Under the pieces are notes generated by a model. It worked only from the letters and a program-made list of their open reading frames with translations. It was not told the origin of the DNA and ran no database searches. From Siphonodentalium dalli (taxonomy: Eukaryota; Mollusca; Scaphopoda; Gadilida; Siphonodentaliidae), in assembly GCA_032622095.1 (NCBI GenBank), contig CP136067.1, positions 199,602,052 through 199,666,051 on the forward strand: DNA of 64,000 nucleotides, written 5' to 3'. Position numbers and translations under genes: made by a program. Below, piece by piece: positions 33,031 through 43,918 of the stretch (within the stretch, counting starts at the first letter, position 1; each line of letters begins with the position of its first letter).

Positions 33031-36000
33031 CTGAAATGAAAATGACATGTGGTTGTCACATAAAGTTGAACTGGGATGCCCAAATGACTTTCCTGTGTCG
33101 AAAAAAATGCCCGTGCACATGTGTGTTCTATTGGAATCGAAGGACTAAAGACACTTGCAGACTAGGTTGGAACTTCCGTAAGTGACCACCAAATAAACTT
33201 AGACATATTATGGACTTGTTCGGGAGCGTGGACCTGATAAGTTAGTACTCAGGTGGTATGCCAACCTGGGGAATGTAGCATTCTACTAACATCTCTGAAA
33301 ATTTCAAAGAAATCGACCATGGCACTCCATAGAAATAATCGTCTGAACTAAACTCAATTGTAAATATTTACATCCAGATTCGGGATGCAACTCTCGGAGA
33401 AAAACAACACAAATGATTGGCCATCGAGAGTCATTGCTATTAATTAATATATCAGAATGACTGTGTGTTGTCAATTTGGATTAATATTCGTAAAAATAAC
33501 TACATTGAGCAAGATTATTCTTGATATCTATTTGATCACCCTACTGGAGTGTTCAACATCACTTTAATAATCTAGACTAGCAGATGCAGATTATGCTAAT
33601 GATATTACTGATTATTCACAAGCAGACGACCATTATCAGAATTTGCATTTTTGACTGGGCTGACTCAGGAAATGTAAACAGTAATAGCGCTGCTGTTAAT
33701 TTATTATTACCTTAAAGAAGGCACGACCTCTAATGAGACCATATGGAACTGGACCGTATTCTCTGGAATCTATGGAGTTAGGAGAGTTATCTCCTTCTAA
33801 CCACACGTGACCTTTGGGAACCTGAAAATAGAGCGTACATAACATACTCATAATTGTAAACGTAATCTTAGGTGTAGCTCCTAGGTATTTCAATATTACT
33901 GCATGATTTCAATGACATTCTCGCTGATTAAATTTTCTTTTACTCGATGTGAATTGGGTAAAGTATATTTCTATGTGCACATGTTGATATCGCACTAGGG
34001 GAACTTCAATTTGATCCTGGGTCTCCCAGAAAATTATAAATTCACCATAACTGACTAGAATTTTCTCCGTGCCTGAGGCGGGAAAATAGTATCCATTAGT
34101 CAGACAGCTATGTTCTATTTCCAAACGAACTGTGCAACATCATTACACTGCAATTCCGTGTCAATGTGACATGTAACGTGCCATTCTAAAGTCAGCATCA
34201 AATAAGACCACTACTCGTGCGTAACAATTCACACTCTGTATTATGCAGAGGATATCAACAGACTAGTATAATTGTTCTATGATTGGCCACGATCTCCGCC
34301 CCACCATGATGAATAGCAGAGTCTGATATTTTTTTACTGCCAAAGTTTTCAATTTAAACCTCAATATTCGGGACTATTGTCTATGGAATCATTATCACCC
34401 AATAATTCGTCCTGAATAAAGTAGTAAATATTTACATTTGTGCATAGTTCAAATGCTGTCTTTTCCATGTAGTTGGAAATTTAGGTAATATTAGTTATAT
34501 GCTACATTTCTATCAATGGGCAAGTTGCCTGGGTACTCAACTTACAGTAATGCCCTAAATAATCTACCCCTTAACCACAGCAGAATTATGGGTAACTTTT
34601 CAGGATTTAGTTGGAAATATGGCTTGTTGCCATTCATCTGAAAGCTCTCACTGAGATAACCAGCCATATTTCTGACTAAATCCTGAAAAGTTACCCATAA
34701 TTCTGCTGTGGTTAAGGAGTCGATTATTTAGGGCATTACTGTCTGTGCTTATTTCAGTGAATAAAACTGATATGTTTTTTAATTATATGTAGGTGTGACA
34801 CTGGGAGGGGTGAAACAAACCGCTATCACCATATCCCTAATTTTGTTGCCATCTTTAATGATCTTTCTCCATTGATGCTCACATGGCGAAGTTCTTGTTT
34901 ATTACTTAACCAATTTTCCCTGTCACCATCCATGGATATGACACGTTTGCACACATATGATTCTGGTTTCACCGGTGATTTGCATATCACTATATCACCC
35001 CTGAAAAAAATTCAAAGATGAATATCAGAGTCAATCTATACTACTGGCCTTTGTTTCTTTTATGCAAGTTAAAGAATTTAAAAAGTTTAAATGATTCATC
35101 AGGATACTGTGCTCATAGAATGCCTAACAATGGTATTATTGTCAACTACTTAATATGAAAATACATTCAATATTAGATGTACTCAGTGTTTCAACTACCG
35201 TACTCTTTAACAACAACATATCATCTTATAAAGTGCAATTTCACATCAATATTAGCTCTGTCTTATTCATACCAATCAGTACATAAATAAATAAACTAAA
35301 TTTTTTCTTGCAAACTTCAAGCTATCATTTCTACGATCCATCTAACTCATATTGACAAAACTGCAAATAGTGTGTCTGTCATTTGCAGAATGAGGTCCCC
35401 AGACTGCGAGAGGGTGAATTTGGTGACACTATCCCATAAGGCGATCTAGCATCACCAAATTCACCCACTGGGGACCTCATTCTGCTTAGGCCTCATCTTC
35501 TGGGAAGTATCTATTGTCTTAATTTTAGTTTTTAGTTACTTTTTCCCTTCTGGAAAGTTTCAATATCCCCTAATTTGCAGAAGATAAAATGAATAATCAG
35601 TGACTAATAGGTGAACATAACCAACATCAACTGGGGAAATTCAATCTGATCCTAGGTCTCACATAGCAGGTGAAGCCTAAGCAGAATGAGGTCCCCAGAG
35701 GGTGAATTTAGTGATGCGAGCTTACTGTGGGATAGCATCACTAAATTCACCCTCTGGGGACCTCATTCTGCAAATGACAGACACACTATTTAGTTTAACA
35801 AACCGCAAATGAAATAATTCAAATGCCGTTACCGTATATTCACTTTCTAATTAATGACTTCACGTAAGAATTATTACCCTGAATAATTGAATATACTCAT
35901 TTCGATACATCATTTCCTAAATCAGCCGATTTGTAAGACTTACAGTAATGCTATAAGTAATCAACACCTTAACCACAGCAGAATTATGGGTAACTTTTCA

Positions 36001-39000
36001 GGATTTAGTCGGAAATATGGCTTGTTGCCATTCATCGGAAAGCTCTCACTGAGAGCTTTCCGATGAATGGCAACAAGCCATATTTAAGGAGTCAATTACT
36101 TAGAGCATTACTGTAAGTTACTTAAGTATGAACAGTACTGTCACTTACTTCTGTATGTTCTGTCTGTGCACACTGATATGTTCTGACAGTATGATGTCTC
36201 TGTCTCTTATTGTTGGAATCATTGATGAGCCAGAACACTGGAAAAAATCATCTAATTTGTCAACTACGTTTTCCAAAAGCAGAACAGAAATGGAAATAGA
36301 AATCAAAACAATAAATTATACGAATGGGGAAGTTTCCAGCCATGGAGTATAAGAAAATAAGCTCAGTGACTGCACTGTTTAATATTTCTAAACTAAAACA
36401 TCATTGATGAGTAGTTATCTCATAGGAAATATTCAGATAATCTGAACATTTCCATCAATAAATAGGACTCCTTCTGAACTTTTTTTATCTGTTGTCTGCT
36501 TTTATCACCTTAAAGGGGTACTGTACGCCAAATGTTGTTGTTGGTTTCTATAGTCTCCGAGTCGGAGAATAAGGTAACAATTTTTCCATTATTTGAAAGT
36601 CTGTTGAGTACGAAGTCATGTTACGGATGACAAATTTACCGGAATGCAAAAATACAAATTGTCGTTGTCGAGTAATTTTTGTAAAGTTTTCAACCAAATG
36701 AATCAAATAAAAGTTATATTATATGCATACTAGTCCCATATAATCATTTAATTTATTGTATCGTCGCTAGTCAGTGAGTGGCTTGAGTCTTCTCCCCGTA
36801 TCATAATATTTTAAGCGATCGTGTGTGCGATCGGTTTAACAATCCAGTATCCCTCAATTACTGTTTTTGATTACGGTAATTCGTAATTTAATTGACGCCA
36901 TTTTATGGCTCCAGTCATAAATTCAATTTATATCAAATTATTAACTTTTAAATTCTTAAATTTTAAGATAGCCTATTAACCTGAGCGTTTACAGAATACA
37001 TCTTCGACTCAAATTACCTATGTTTCTATATATTATCGATATTAGATCGTTGTTGTCACCTGAAATTTAATGAAAATGGCGTACAGTACCCCTTTAAGTG
37101 ATATCAATAATTCGATTTTAACTTCCCTCCAAAACAATAATAGACCATTCAGATGTACACTTTTTAACTGACTGGGAGAATCTATTTAGGAAATATTGAG
37201 ATAACAAGTTCAACAATCGACCATCCATAGGTCGTTTTTGAACTCATTATCTGAACATTTCACAATTGAGGGCTATTCAGACAGCGACGCTATTTCAGCG
37301 TCAATGCTCAATTAGGACAAACATAATATCACTGGGGTATTCACACGGCGTCGCTCGCTCGTGACGCGACCAAAGCGTCAATCGCAAGGATATGATTTGT
37401 TCTAATTGAGTGATGCGATCAGTGCGTTTACTCGAGTGTTTTTGGTTTTTCAATGACGGAGATAGACGAAGTCACCGGATGTGGAATCCATCAACATTGC
37501 CAATTTCATTCATTGCAAACAGAATGGCTACTTCTAATTCAACATAGCGGAAATATAAAGTATGAAGTATTATATGTGACCCGCCGTATCAAATCCAGTC
37601 GTAAGTCGGGATTTTTTTACCCTGTGCCAATGCATTCTCTTATATATGCGAGTCGACCATAGGTCGCCTCGCATATATAAGAGAATGCATTGGTCTAACA
37701 ATTTTTTAGCATTTTTTAAAAATAAATGTTTCTTACAATTTTTAGGACATAAAATAAAAAACATCCATTACCCTGCAGGGAGCCCCACACATATATAGAA
37801 GCATATAGAAGAGTGTCGTCTGCTCATGTTTGTATGGGGCTCTGTATGGGTGAAATTATAAAATTGTTAAAGAATACAAGAAAATATTATTAAAATTGTA
37901 AAAAATTGTTAGGCCAATGCATTCTCTTATATATGCGAGGTCGACTCTCATATATAAGAGAATGCATTGGCACAGGGTAAAAAGATCCCGACTTACAACT
38001 GGATTTGATATGGCGGGTCACATATAACAAGACTCTGCATCATACAAAACACACATAACGTATGGAATATGGATGGGCATTGCATTCAAAAGACTATTTC
38101 GGTGCCATTGACATGACGTGTGTTAATTGGACTAATGAGTCTACAGTCCCTTGTGGAAAAGACCACATATTTATAAATACTATATGTAATGACTTGCTGC
38201 CAGTTGAAGGTGCAAAACAAACGAGAAGATCGACTCCCTACATGAAATTTCCACGAGAATATTTTGGGGCCATTGACGCAGAAATCGCATCGCTCACATC
38301 CAATAAATACTGTTATAACTGTTTGGGAGAATCCATTTAGTATAGAAAGGGTTATTTAAATGTGCAACTTGGCCATAAGATTGCTCTGGTCGATAAAATG
38401 GGAGGCATAAAAATACATCTGTCAAAACATTTCTTTCACAATTGTGTTCAAAACATAGATCTCAATCATGGAAGATATATGAGTTGAGTTGTTGACAGAG
38501 CAGTTGCAGACAAAGTCCAGGATCATTATAATAGTATAAACGTGGTGGGGAATCACGTGGTTTCAAGTTGATGAGTATCACGCATTCAAAATGGCCAAAG
38601 CTAACACGACCAGAAACGAGGAAAAAGGTAATAAACTAGGATAATGAAATATTACTAATTTACTACTATGTATTTTGGTCCGGCAGCCAACCCGGTATTT
38701 TTTGCTAAATGTGTTTTCACATATAAAGTTTTTTTCTTTGTGGATTCCGGCGATGTAGGGTAAGCATCTGAATAACCGACCGGCTAACCCACTGGCAGCC
38801 TTGAGGAATTTGAGAAATTCGGGTTCAGTTAAAAATTTGCAGTCATTTCCGAAAGGAGACGGGTTTTTACTCGGAAAGAACCGGAAAAGTATAGCACTAG
38901 CACAATAATATATGTCTTTAGGATCTCATTGTGTTCAATCGTCTGAATTTGTGATGATTGTCTCAAAGAAGACTGCCAAGGCGATGGCTTGAAAGCGCGA

Positions 39001-40434
39001 AACTCTTAAGTTTTGACTTAATTTCAAACAAAAGCCCTCAGTAGAAGTAGTTCAGCAGATTCTCCGGAACACAATTTAGCTCAATTATAATGAAAAAAGT
39101 CAGGCGTAGGTGAGGCAAATTACTTGTAATTGACAAAGCTTATTGAAATACCGTCATCAAAAACTCGGTTGAAATTACACGGGATCCTAAGAACATAGCC
39201 AATGTGCTGGCGCTTTGCTTTTCTGCTTTGGGTCCAGCAGAAGCCATAAATTTGTGGCATACATGTAGATGGCCATTTTGACTGCCATTTTTATTTACCC
39301 CAATTTCTCAAATTCCTCAAGACTGCCCGCTAGTCAGCTGGTGCACGGGGTAGGAACTGCTCCATGAGAAAAGATCCTCTTGTGATTTTCGGTCCAGTTC
39401 ACTATCAATCCGTCTCCAGTTCACTTGCGAGTTGTTTGTACTTGGTCCAAAAAAGACGTGCTTTACACCGTGTACCAAACTACCGTATCGCAATAACCAT
39501 TAGCGATTAAATTCAAACAAATGTGAGTCTAGTGTGAAGTTTTAGTTCAAACATATGTGCACACTTATTTTACCAAAAATCTGTCGCATAGATGTTCGGG
39601 TAGTGAACGGCAATTCAATATCAATGGTGAACTGGGACCCATCACTAGTGAACTGGAACATTTCTTAAAATGGATAAATTCTACTATTCCACGTTTACTT
39701 AACAATTTCCGATTAGTATGTCTTGATAGTTGAGGTAGCTGGCAAGGTATAGACAACAAATGAACTGCATATATATCTCTGTTGTGTAAAACTTGTGTTA
39801 TTTACCATGGGAAATTCCCCAGTGCCCTTGACCACATCGGATAAGAACTGGACCGAAGATCGGAAGAGGTATCAGTTCCTACCCCGTGTGGTGGATTCTT
39901 CAGAATGGTGCTCTAGACCACTGGATTCCAATGCAAAAATTTTTTTATACGTGAATACAATTATTTGTGACTTGGTGGCCGACTATTTGCTCTAACAGTT
40001 TGGCCAATTTTGTCAATCAAAGGATTCTCCTAGATGTATTCCACGAACTTCCGACTGGCAACTTTGGTTAGAATGTTATAGAACACTACTGAGTATTTCC
40101 GAACAAATAAGGTATCAACTTGTTTTAAAAATAAACTAGCATATGCTCATAACAGTCAAAATGCTATGTTTTGTGTCAGTTCCTCATATATTATGCTTAA
40201 AAATTTGAGTGTTTGCACATTTTGAATGCGTTACAAGTACTCACCTACCTCGAAACCATGTTGTATATCTTACATACTATAACAAAATCAGCAACATAGT
40301 TTAGGGAGCAGTGTGCTATACATCCATACTGGACAGTATAAAACACTACACCAGTTGCAGCAGCTACTAGTCGCTTTAACATGATGATTTCATCCCATAC
40401 TCCATCTCATAAGGCATACAATTCTAGGTCAGAC
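32995..40434 (-). CDS. IMMP1L: Mitochondrial inner membrane protease subunit 1-like
   Basis: S26-family serine protease subunit of the inner-membrane peptidase, which removes sorting signals from proteins of the intermembrane space. Coding exons in transcript order: 40382-40278, 36237-36149, 35000-34883, 33821-33711, 33030-32995, totalling 459 bases (152 aa and stop), all phases matching (0, 2, 0, 0). Exon 1 gives [20 protein letters not shown] with the family phrase QYGCIAH. Exon 2 gives [10 protein letters not shown] with the catalytic serine before M.PT. Exon 3 gives GDIVICKSP and CKRVIS with the catalytic lysine. Exon 4 gives GHVWLEGDN and [15 protein letters not shown]. Exon 5 is [11 protein letters not shown]. 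Human IMMP1L is 166 aa; this one ends about 11 residues earlier. An acceptor at 40435 suggests an untranslated exon further upstream. Confidence 0.94.
33201..33563 (+). mobile_element. AGACATATTATGG-family TTAA element in an IMMP1L intron
   Basis: Starts AGACATATTATGGACTTG, ends CAACATCACT before TTAA (33564-33567); the left TTAA has decayed to ACTT. Lies in the intron between IMMP1L exons 4 and 5. Confidence 0.75.
33711..33821 (-). CDS. IMMP1L: IMMP1L coding exon 4
   Basis: 37 codons [10 protein letters not shown] to [16 protein letters not shown] and [12 protein letters not shown] are hallmarks of the mitochondrial S26 subunits. Acceptor CTATTTTCAG, donor GTAATA. Confidence 0.95.
33909..34544. 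other. IMMP1L intron part, one decayed MITE remnant
   Basis: 33975-34030 resembles the interior of the GAGGTCCCC-hairpin element (ACTTCAATTTGATCCTGGGT next to TCTCCCA). The rest shows nothing recognised. Confidence 0.4.
34545..34741. mobile_element. Palindromic CAGTAATG MITE
   Basis: 197 bp, facing arms as at 4090-4302, preceded by TA; the middle has lost part of one arm (CTCACTGAGATAACCAGCC). Confidence 0.78.
34883..35000 (-). CDS. IMMP1L: IMMP1L coding exon 3 (catalytic lysine)
   Basis: One base plus 39 codons: [10 protein letters not shown] to KQELRH. The K in CKRVIS is the expected general base of the Ser-Lys dyad. Acceptor TTTTTTTCAG, donor GTGAGC; without the splice the frame runs into TGA at about 34827. 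Confidence 0.93.
35361..35792 (-). mobile_element. GAGGTCCCC-hairpin MITE, full-length, inverted
   Basis: Two end hairpins and interior as in 3580-4037 but reversed (GGCCTCATCTTCTGG, CATCAACTGGGGAAATTCAA). Ends AAATAGTGTGTCTGTCATTT and its inverse. Lies in the intron between IMMP1L exons 2 and 3. Confidence 0.82.
35943..36113. mobile_element. CAGTAATG MITE with a deletion in one arm
   Basis: Left arm complete, right arm lacks the about 45 bases between CAACAAGCCATATTT and AAGGAGTC. TA on both sides. Confidence 0.78.
36149..36237 (-). CDS. IMMP1L: IMMP1L coding exon 2 (catalytic serine)
   Basis: 29 codons plus 2 bases: [10 protein letters not shown] to RQNIQ(K). Serine before M.PT is the S26 nucleophile. 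Acceptor TTTTTTCCAG, donor GTAAGT. The family usually has GPSMEPT; here it is GSSMIPT. Confidence 0.92.
36514..37093 (+). mobile_element. TTAA element, AGGGGTACTGTACGCCA ends (copy 1)
   Basis: 580 bp with perfect inverted ends AGGGGTACTGTACGCCA / TGGCGTACAGTACCCCT between TTAA at 36510-36513 and 37094-37097. Same orientation as and near identical to 60054-60636. No coding capacity. Intron of IMMP1L. Confidence 0.92.
37570..38027. mobile_element. Long-TIR element TTATATGTGACCCGCC with hairpin modules
   Basis: Inverted ends of about 45 bp (TTATATGTGACCCGCC.., AAATCCAGTCGTAAGTCGGG) run straight into CCCTGTGCCAATGCATTCTC hairpins, the module also carried by the TTAA elements at 32279 and 42587. 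458 bp; IMMP1L intron. Confidence 0.8.
38794..39329. repeat. Inverted-repeat element, GGCAGCCTTGAGGAATTTGA ends
   Basis: GGCAGCCTTGAGGAATTTGA near 38794 and its inverse TCAAATTCCTCAAGACTGCC near 39309 face each other. IMMP1L intron; no open frame. Confidence 0.6.
39344..39888. mobile_element. Inverted-repeat element, CACGGGGTAGGAACTG ends
   Basis: CACGGGGTAGGAACTG and CAGTTCCTACCCCGTG bound 545 bp; a second inner pair TTCGGTCCAGTTC / GAACTGGACCGAA strengthens it. Starts 15 bases after the 38794-39329 element. Confidence 0.7.
40278..40434 (-). CDS. IMMP1L: IMMP1L first coding exon and 5' leader
   Basis: Coding part 40382-40278 (35 codons). Acceptor TTTCAG just outside 40434 makes a 52-base leader in this exon. 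The chosen ATG gives [10 protein letters not shown], aligned with ML.. of the family. Upstream ATGs in other frames are present in the leader (see 40376-40417). Confidence 0.88.
40376..40417 (-). promoter_or_regulatory. Upstream ORF overlapping the IMMP1L start
   Basis: ATG at 40417 opens a 13-codon frame [13 protein letters not shown] whose TAA overlaps the main start (ATGTTAA). If the acceptor at 40435 is used, this lies in the mRNA and should limit initiation at the main ATG. Seen in sequence; effect inferred. Confidence 0.5.
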
Positions 40435-40649
40435 CTGAAATTATTAATACATGTAGATAAAGATATTTATGTATTATACTGTGACATGTGCAATTATATT
40501 CATGTTAACTACAATGAAATTGTCAATAACACTAAAGCTATTGTCAAATGATACAGTTAATGGAGCAATAGGGAATGCAGAAAGTTGGTATGTCTATGTA
40601 ATACTAAACACCCAACGGATTTTGTCATACAAAGAGTAAAATCCAATAT

Positions 40650-42062
40650 ACATGTACCACTGGCAGCCATATTTTTAAACAAAATTCATAAATGGTAAGC
40701 TCCCATCTAGAGGTCACTCCAATGATCCATATAAAGTTTGGCGACGATCGGAAGAGAGATGAGACATAGCTGTAGGATGTGAATATTGCTATAGTTACCA
40801 TCCGGACAACCCAAAGACAGCGATTTCTATGTTATAACTTGAGCAATATTCGACTGAATTTCTTTATATTTGGTAAGTGGTTCACAATTGAGAAGACGCA
40901 GGCCAAGTTCGAATTTGGTCATGGTTCGATGATTTTTTTATGGAGTTATGCCCCTTTTTCGACTTAGAAAGCTCTGTTTTCGTTTGACTGCATGGTAACT
41001 TGAGCATTATTAAAGGGGAAGGAAACCCTCAACAAATCAGGCCGTTATTATATCTTGTATATCAACCATGGTGTGATAAAACACCTCTCATTTCTCAGTT
41101 ATACTCACACAATGATATCACATCGTGTAACACAAAACTCCTGCTAATTACAGCGCATCCATATTTATAAGATCATGATGTCATGCCTCACTTCTCGAGA
41201 TCGTTACTCATCCTTAGTACAGATATGTGCGAAGGCTATCAGCCTATCACACTAAAATCATTTTGGCGTGTTTGTTTGTTATTCTGCGCAAAATCCAAGC
41301 AGCCTATTGAAGACTACATACATGTATTATAAGCCAAAATGATTTAAGTTAGAATTTTGAACAATTAATTTACAGCCAGTTAATGGTCGCATAACATTTG
41401 AATGTGACAATCTCGGCCAAACTCACATGACTTCTGTAACAGATAATCATTTATTGTGCACAACAAACATACAATCTGCTGTTTTATTTATTTTCATATC
41501 TATAAAAACAGACTATTGTACACGATACAGTTTATTAGTAGCATTAAACAACCATGCAAGTGAGGCCATGACATCACAAACTATAATGGGAGATAATACT
41601 TCTTCCAAAATGCCAGCATCAAGTTACTCGCGTAATTGCTTGCGCGGGTTAGTCCGATCTTGTGTGGAGATTTTTGCTGTAACTCCACACGAACAGAGAA
41701 CAGCTTGCTTAATGCACTGACTTTTTGTTCTGCGATAGTTTCCTTCTCCTTTAAACAGAATGTCTTGATATTTGGCACGTGGTTCGCATTTGAAAAGACG
41801 CAGGCCAAGTTCGAGTTATGCCCCCTTTTTTACTCAGAAAGCGCTGTTTTCATGTTTTCCGCATAGTAACTTGAGCAATATTCTACAGAATTTCTTGATG
41901 TTTCCTATGTGGTTCTCATTTGAGAAGACGCAGTTCAAGTTCTATTTTATTCCATTTAGAAATAACATTTGTGTTGTCTCAATGATAAGTTGAGCATATT
42001 CTTCAAAAGAATCTAGCTCTTGATACTATAAGTCTTGGTGAGTGGCTCATCTTTGAGAATAT
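40650..42062 (+). repeat. Tandem repeat field with a TTAA element inserted
   Basis: Units with CTTGAGCAATATTC, GAATTTCTT.ATATTTGG, TGAGAAGACGCAGGCCAAGT and AGTTATGCCCCTTTTT(C/A). Host of 41014-41750. Same general build as the repeats at 19.9 and 24.3 kb. Confidence 0.7.
41014..41750. mobile_element. TTAA element, AGGGGAAGGAAAC ends
   Basis: AGGGGAAGGAAAC and GTTTCCTTCTCCT bound 737 bp exactly between TTAA at 41010-41013 and 41751-41754. Interrupts a tandem-repeat unit. A 97-codon open frame inside has no known motif. Confidence 0.8.
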
Positions 42063-42436
42063 CACAGGAGCAGTGTTCATGCTGCCGTGAGCAAATTTCG
42101 CAAATTGCGAAAGAAAAACAAAAGTGGCTCAACAAAATGTGATAGTGGCTAAAGAAAGTGACTCAAAGAATTTGGGTGTGTGGTTCTTAAATTAACTGCC
42201 GTCGGACAGATTATGTTTAACAATTATGTTGACAGTCTGAATGAAAGCACTCGCTAATTCTCGGCTATGCAACAGCGGCTGGTTGTTATTGTATCGCGTA
42301 CAGTGAATGGGATTCATACTTCTACTTGATAAAACACACATTCATTGTATTGCTTTCACATCACCAAACATTAGTGAAACAAAGAAAGGATACATATCCA
42401 ATATCAGACTTTGCATAAACACTATATTGTGTAACT

Positions 42437-43017
42437 GTGTCGACTGTGGAATGTGAGAGGGCCTTTACCAACATTTAATCAAAGATAAACGGCGAAATAG
42501 ATTTTTGTTCCACATTTAAACTTATTAATGAAAATTGCAATTGAAGGGCCTCCAATGTTAGACTTAAATTTTGGTAAAGCGTTTAACCCTTTACCCAACA
42601 AACCGGCCAAAACCGGCCAAATAAAGCTTCAACAGCCTAAAATATCTTCGGTCTGTCTCAATAGAACCATACACATATGGGTATCATTGGAACCGGCTCA
42701 TTGACCACATTGTGATGGTTACAGTTATGCCCTGTGCCAATGCATTCTCTTATATATGCGAGTCGACCATAGGTCGCCTCGCATATATAAGAGAATGCAT
42801 TGGCCTAAAAAAAATCTTTTTTTAACACTTTTTACCATTTTTTCTTACATTCTTTAACAATTTTATAATTTTTAATGTGTTAAGCCAATGCATTCTCTTA
42901 TATATGCGAGGCGACCTATGGTCGACTCGCATATATAAGAGAATGCATTGGCACAGGGCCCTTCTGTTGGGTAAAGGGTTAATAAATGGGCAGATGTCAA
43001 ATCTCACAGAATTTTCA
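42437..43017 (+). pseudogene. hAT transposase C-terminal remnant, split by a TTAA element
   Basis: Frame-shifted pieces: VSTVECERAF (42437-42466), then after frame changes MKIAIEGPPM and LNFGKAF up to 42586, continuing after the insertion as NKWADVKSH. ST.ECERAF.. and the IEGP phrase are typical of the dimerisation domain of hAT transposases. Stops and frameshifts plus the 392-bp insertion show it is dead. Confidence 0.75.
42587..42978 (-). mobile_element. 392-bp TTAA element, CCCTTTACCCAAC ends (copy 2)
   Basis: Exactly between TTAA at 42583-42586 and 42979-42982. Same length and nearly the same sequence as 32279-32670, opposite orientation. Inserted in the hAT transposase remnant, so it is younger than hAT 1. 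Confidence 0.92.
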
Positions 43018-43918
43018 ATGTTTGATTATTAATATTGTTGTTGTTTTTTTACCTATCAGAACTTGTTATATTATATTAGAATAAATATTTGAGTTAATAA
43101 GCTTGTGTTCTTTGAATATGTTTAAATCAAAGTGGCTCCACAAATATGGTTTGAAAAAATGTGGCTCAGGTAAATGAAAAGTGGCTCCAAAATATTCACA
43201 AGTGGCTAAGGTGGTGGCTCAAGAAACTTATGGGCCAGTGTGAACACCGCACAGGAGCTTGGAACCAGAGATGTGGCGACAGGGGAGGGTTTCTCCCACC
43301 AACTTTGGTCAAAATTTTCAACAGTTGGAAATTCCATACCTGCCAAAACATTACTTAGTTGGACATTTCACACCAACAATAGGTTGAAAATGTTCTTTTA
43401 ATTTGATTTTCAAACAATTAATTGGGGGGAATTAATTTTTGGACCAATATTTGCCTATTTTCCTATTTTTTGTCAACATTTTGGACTGAAATGGTCATCA
43501 GTTGAAAATTTTCCAACCTTGGGGGGGGGGGGTGACAGGTTGGAAATTTCCAACACTTGGAAAGCTTGTGTCCTGGTCCCTCCCCCTGTGGCCAGTCAAA
43601 AACTGCTAGTTAATTTAAGAAAACAATATTGTCATACATTTGGTCAACATTGTCATTGGAATTGTCATCAGTTGGAAATTTTCCAACCTAAGTGGAGGTG
43701 TCAGGTTTTATTTCCAACTCTAGGAAGGCTTGAGGCTAGTCTAGATGCTAGGATTTGCGATTTTCTTGTATAGTTTAAAAATTTTCTTACAACGGGATGA
43801 ACAACCATGGTTAGCACGGTGCGTCTTGGTCTCTTGCCTGTAGCCATGTGCATTTGTCTGGAGTTAGACCACTAGATGTTAGGATTTATGCAATTTTTCA
43901 GGTTAAAATATCTTAATG

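Larger units (their letters stand above)
42071..43249 (+). mobile_element. hAT transposon 1 with decayed transposase
   Basis: Ends CAGTGTTCATGCTGCC and GGCCAGTGTGAACACCG, flanked by a perfect 8-bp duplication CACAGGAG (42063-42070 and 43250-43257). Contains the C-terminal remains of an hAT transposase and a TTAA element inserted in it. GTGGCTC phrases recur near both ends (42123, 42149, 43131, 43160, 43187). Confidence 0.85.

Noticed and set aside
38062-38340. 92-codon frame with two YFGAID phrases
   Set aside because: Lies in an IMMP1L intron beside palindromic elements; the two phrases come from related CpG-rich repeat sequence, and no known protein is recognised.
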